DNA of 6,854 nucleotides from Clostridiales bacterium (lineage in GTDB: Bacteria; Bacillota; Clostridia; Christensenellales; UBA1242), in NCBI GenBank assembly GCA_003453435.1, contig DMLH01000093.1, forward strand, positions 1-6,854, read 5' to 3'. Under the pieces are notes generated by a model. The model was not told where the DNA came from. It saw only the letters and a program-made list of their open reading frames with translations, and did no database searches. A program made the position numbers and the translations under genes. Positions 6,601 through 6,854 of this stretch are shown here, piece by piece (positions within the stretch are counted from its first letter, which is position 1; each line of letters starts with the position of its first letter).

Positions 6601-6854
6601 TAATCACATGAAATATTAAATACATGTACTGTATCTCCTCTAACTGAAAACTCGCCTTTTGACAGGACTAAATCAACTTGTTTATAACCGTTATTAATAA
6701 GACTTTGTATCAGTTGTTTTTGACTGTATTCAAAGTCATCTTTTAATGATATGATTGAGTTTTTAAAAATTGATGGTGATGAAAATTTTTTCATCAAAAC
6801 TGATGGCGAAATTATTAAACAATCAACCTTACCTTTCGAAAGTTCACTTAATGT
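3675..6854 (-). CDS. mfd: Transcription-repair coupling factor Mfd, 5' end cut off by the window edge
   Basis: Mfd is a cytoplasmic ATP-dependent DNA translocase that binds RNA polymerase stalled at lesions, pushes it off and recruits UvrA. The frame is open to base 6854, giving 1059 residues; the usual length is about 1150-1180, so some 90-110 N-terminal residues are missing. The TTG at 6797 is an internal codon, used below only as residue 1. Order of domains: UvrB-like UvrA-binding part (about 25-110) with GEFSVRG, where R53, K69 and F73 align with the UvrA-contact residues R165, R181 and F185 of E. coli Mfd as I remember them; degenerate middle (110-360); CarD-like RNA-polymerase-interaction domain (about 371-430); relay helix (445-475); SF2 helicase core with Walker A GDVGYGKT (521-528), LAPTTILSEQHY (548-559), DEEQRF (622-627), LSATPIPRT (647-655), STTLIENGID (761-770) and QLKGRVGRS (792-800); TRG translocation motif (about 823-870); C-terminal TRCF domain (about 895-1000). 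All motifs look intact and there is no frameshift. It ends in TAA. The next gene starts 180 bases downstream. Confidence 0.97.
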   Translation of the reverse strand, partial: TLSELSKGKVDCLIISPSVLMKKFSSPSIFKNSIISLKDDFEYSQKQLIQSLINNGYKQVDLVLSKGEFSVRGDTVHVFNISCDYPVKIEFFDNTIESITMYNLDDFKSIKKIKNFDILPTSDFIFRIENKSQLYSIIEADFHKSVKNLDANEQIKLKTNFEEFKINFEAENYLYIKNWLVSYVECCGISQYVNSNALVVFDDTKLIVDSLKNEYEQFKNSYDLLLKSGEILLGQKNRFIAYDDVFKLNFQMVSFQQITTANKIFQPTHIESYKSSAETNYYGNYDLLLEDVRYYCEFNNRIVIFAGSQSIAQYLCKFLSQNNVNVKLKNDVENLSSLSAGEVIVSSEDITYGGIFIEDKLVIIGTKELLKKTSTKKVVANNKKDEFTLPKAGDYVVHENFGIALCQGVQRLKFSNYEKDYIILQYDGGDKLYLPTEQIGLISTYVSSGKEPKLNKLGSKEFENTKAKVKSKLKELAFDLIGLYREREQIRGVKYEVDKKSLIEFENTFPYDETDDQISAISDVICDMKSGKVMDRILCGDVGYGKTEVALRSAFIAASNNKQTCFLAPTTILSEQHYNTAKSRLEAFGINVECLNRFKTKKEQIQILQKLKNGEIDVICGTHRLLSSDVVFKDLGLLILDEEQRFGVGDKEKIKRLKSNINVLTLSATPIPRTLHMGLVGIRDISLITTPPKGRLPVQTTVAEYSDVMVLSAINRELARNGQVLIIYNRVETIYDFASHIRSLVGKDIKIGVAHGQMDAGELENEILNLYKGNTNILISTTLIENGIDLPSANTLIVIDADKLGLSQLYQLKGRVGRSKNLGYAYFTFKKNVTLSQDAYKRLNAIMEFTELGSGFKIAMKDLEIRGCGNVLGAEQSGHMAKVGYDMYCKILSQAVNEIKGQKQKEYKDIKLDVATNCYIPENYIESSENRFRIYNNLKQINSSQQLNKVLNEIETLFGKVPEEIENLAYVALLRNLAREFEVKKINIDKERCQAEFYDKTTMLNKNIYNSLKQLQIKVYYSDTGSIMNFMLREYSIRKKLRLLCEVFEKALMIAEKEK

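Overview
This window comes from a very AT-rich bacterial chromosome. It reads as ordinary chromosomal sequence of a low-GC, Gram-positive-type organism, most likely a Clostridia-like member of the Bacillota. The reasons are the AT-rich codon use, the order mfd followed by a PpiC/PrsA-type foldase lipoprotein (an order known from clostridia), and a membrane protein of the MprF-like flippase family. TGA ends one gene and TGG encodes Trp, so the standard bacterial code applies rather than the mollicute code. The exact taxon cannot be fixed from the sequence alone.

Three genes fill the window, all on the minus strand, so transcription runs from high to low coordinates. First (6854 to 3675) is mfd, the transcription-repair coupling factor. 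Its first roughly 90-110 codons lie outside the window, and the frame is open up to the edge. Second (3494 to 1701) is a 597-residue secreted lipoprotein with a SurA/PpiC-type N-terminal domain and a parvulin domain, about twice the size of a typical PrsA. Third (1596 to 46) is a polytopic membrane protein of the lysylphosphatidylglycerol-synthase-TM/UPF0104 flippase-like family with long charged tails and no aminoacyl-transferase domain.

The short intergenic stretches carry readable signals. The lipoprotein gene has its own promoter (TTGCCT-17-TATAAT), and a perfect 8-bp inverted repeat brackets its -35 box. A GGAGAG ribosome site fixes its start as GTG. A strong, nearly palindromic terminator begins one base after its stop. 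The membrane-protein gene then has its own promoter (TTGACT-17-TATATT with an extended -10), no recognisable Shine-Dalgarno site, and a terminator whose hairpin touches its stop codon. The three genes therefore look like at least two and probably three transcription units, not one tight operon. Two of them concern the cell envelope (protein folding outside the membrane, lipid or polymer transport) and one concerns DNA repair.

I found no mobile element, CRISPR array, tRNA, rRNA, riboswitch or defence system. There is no gene-free stretch longer than 180 bases. I see no convincing new biological system; the points most worth a second look are the inverted repeat around the lipoprotein promoter, the enlarged and interrupted parvulin protein, and the SD-less, tail-rich flippase-like protein.
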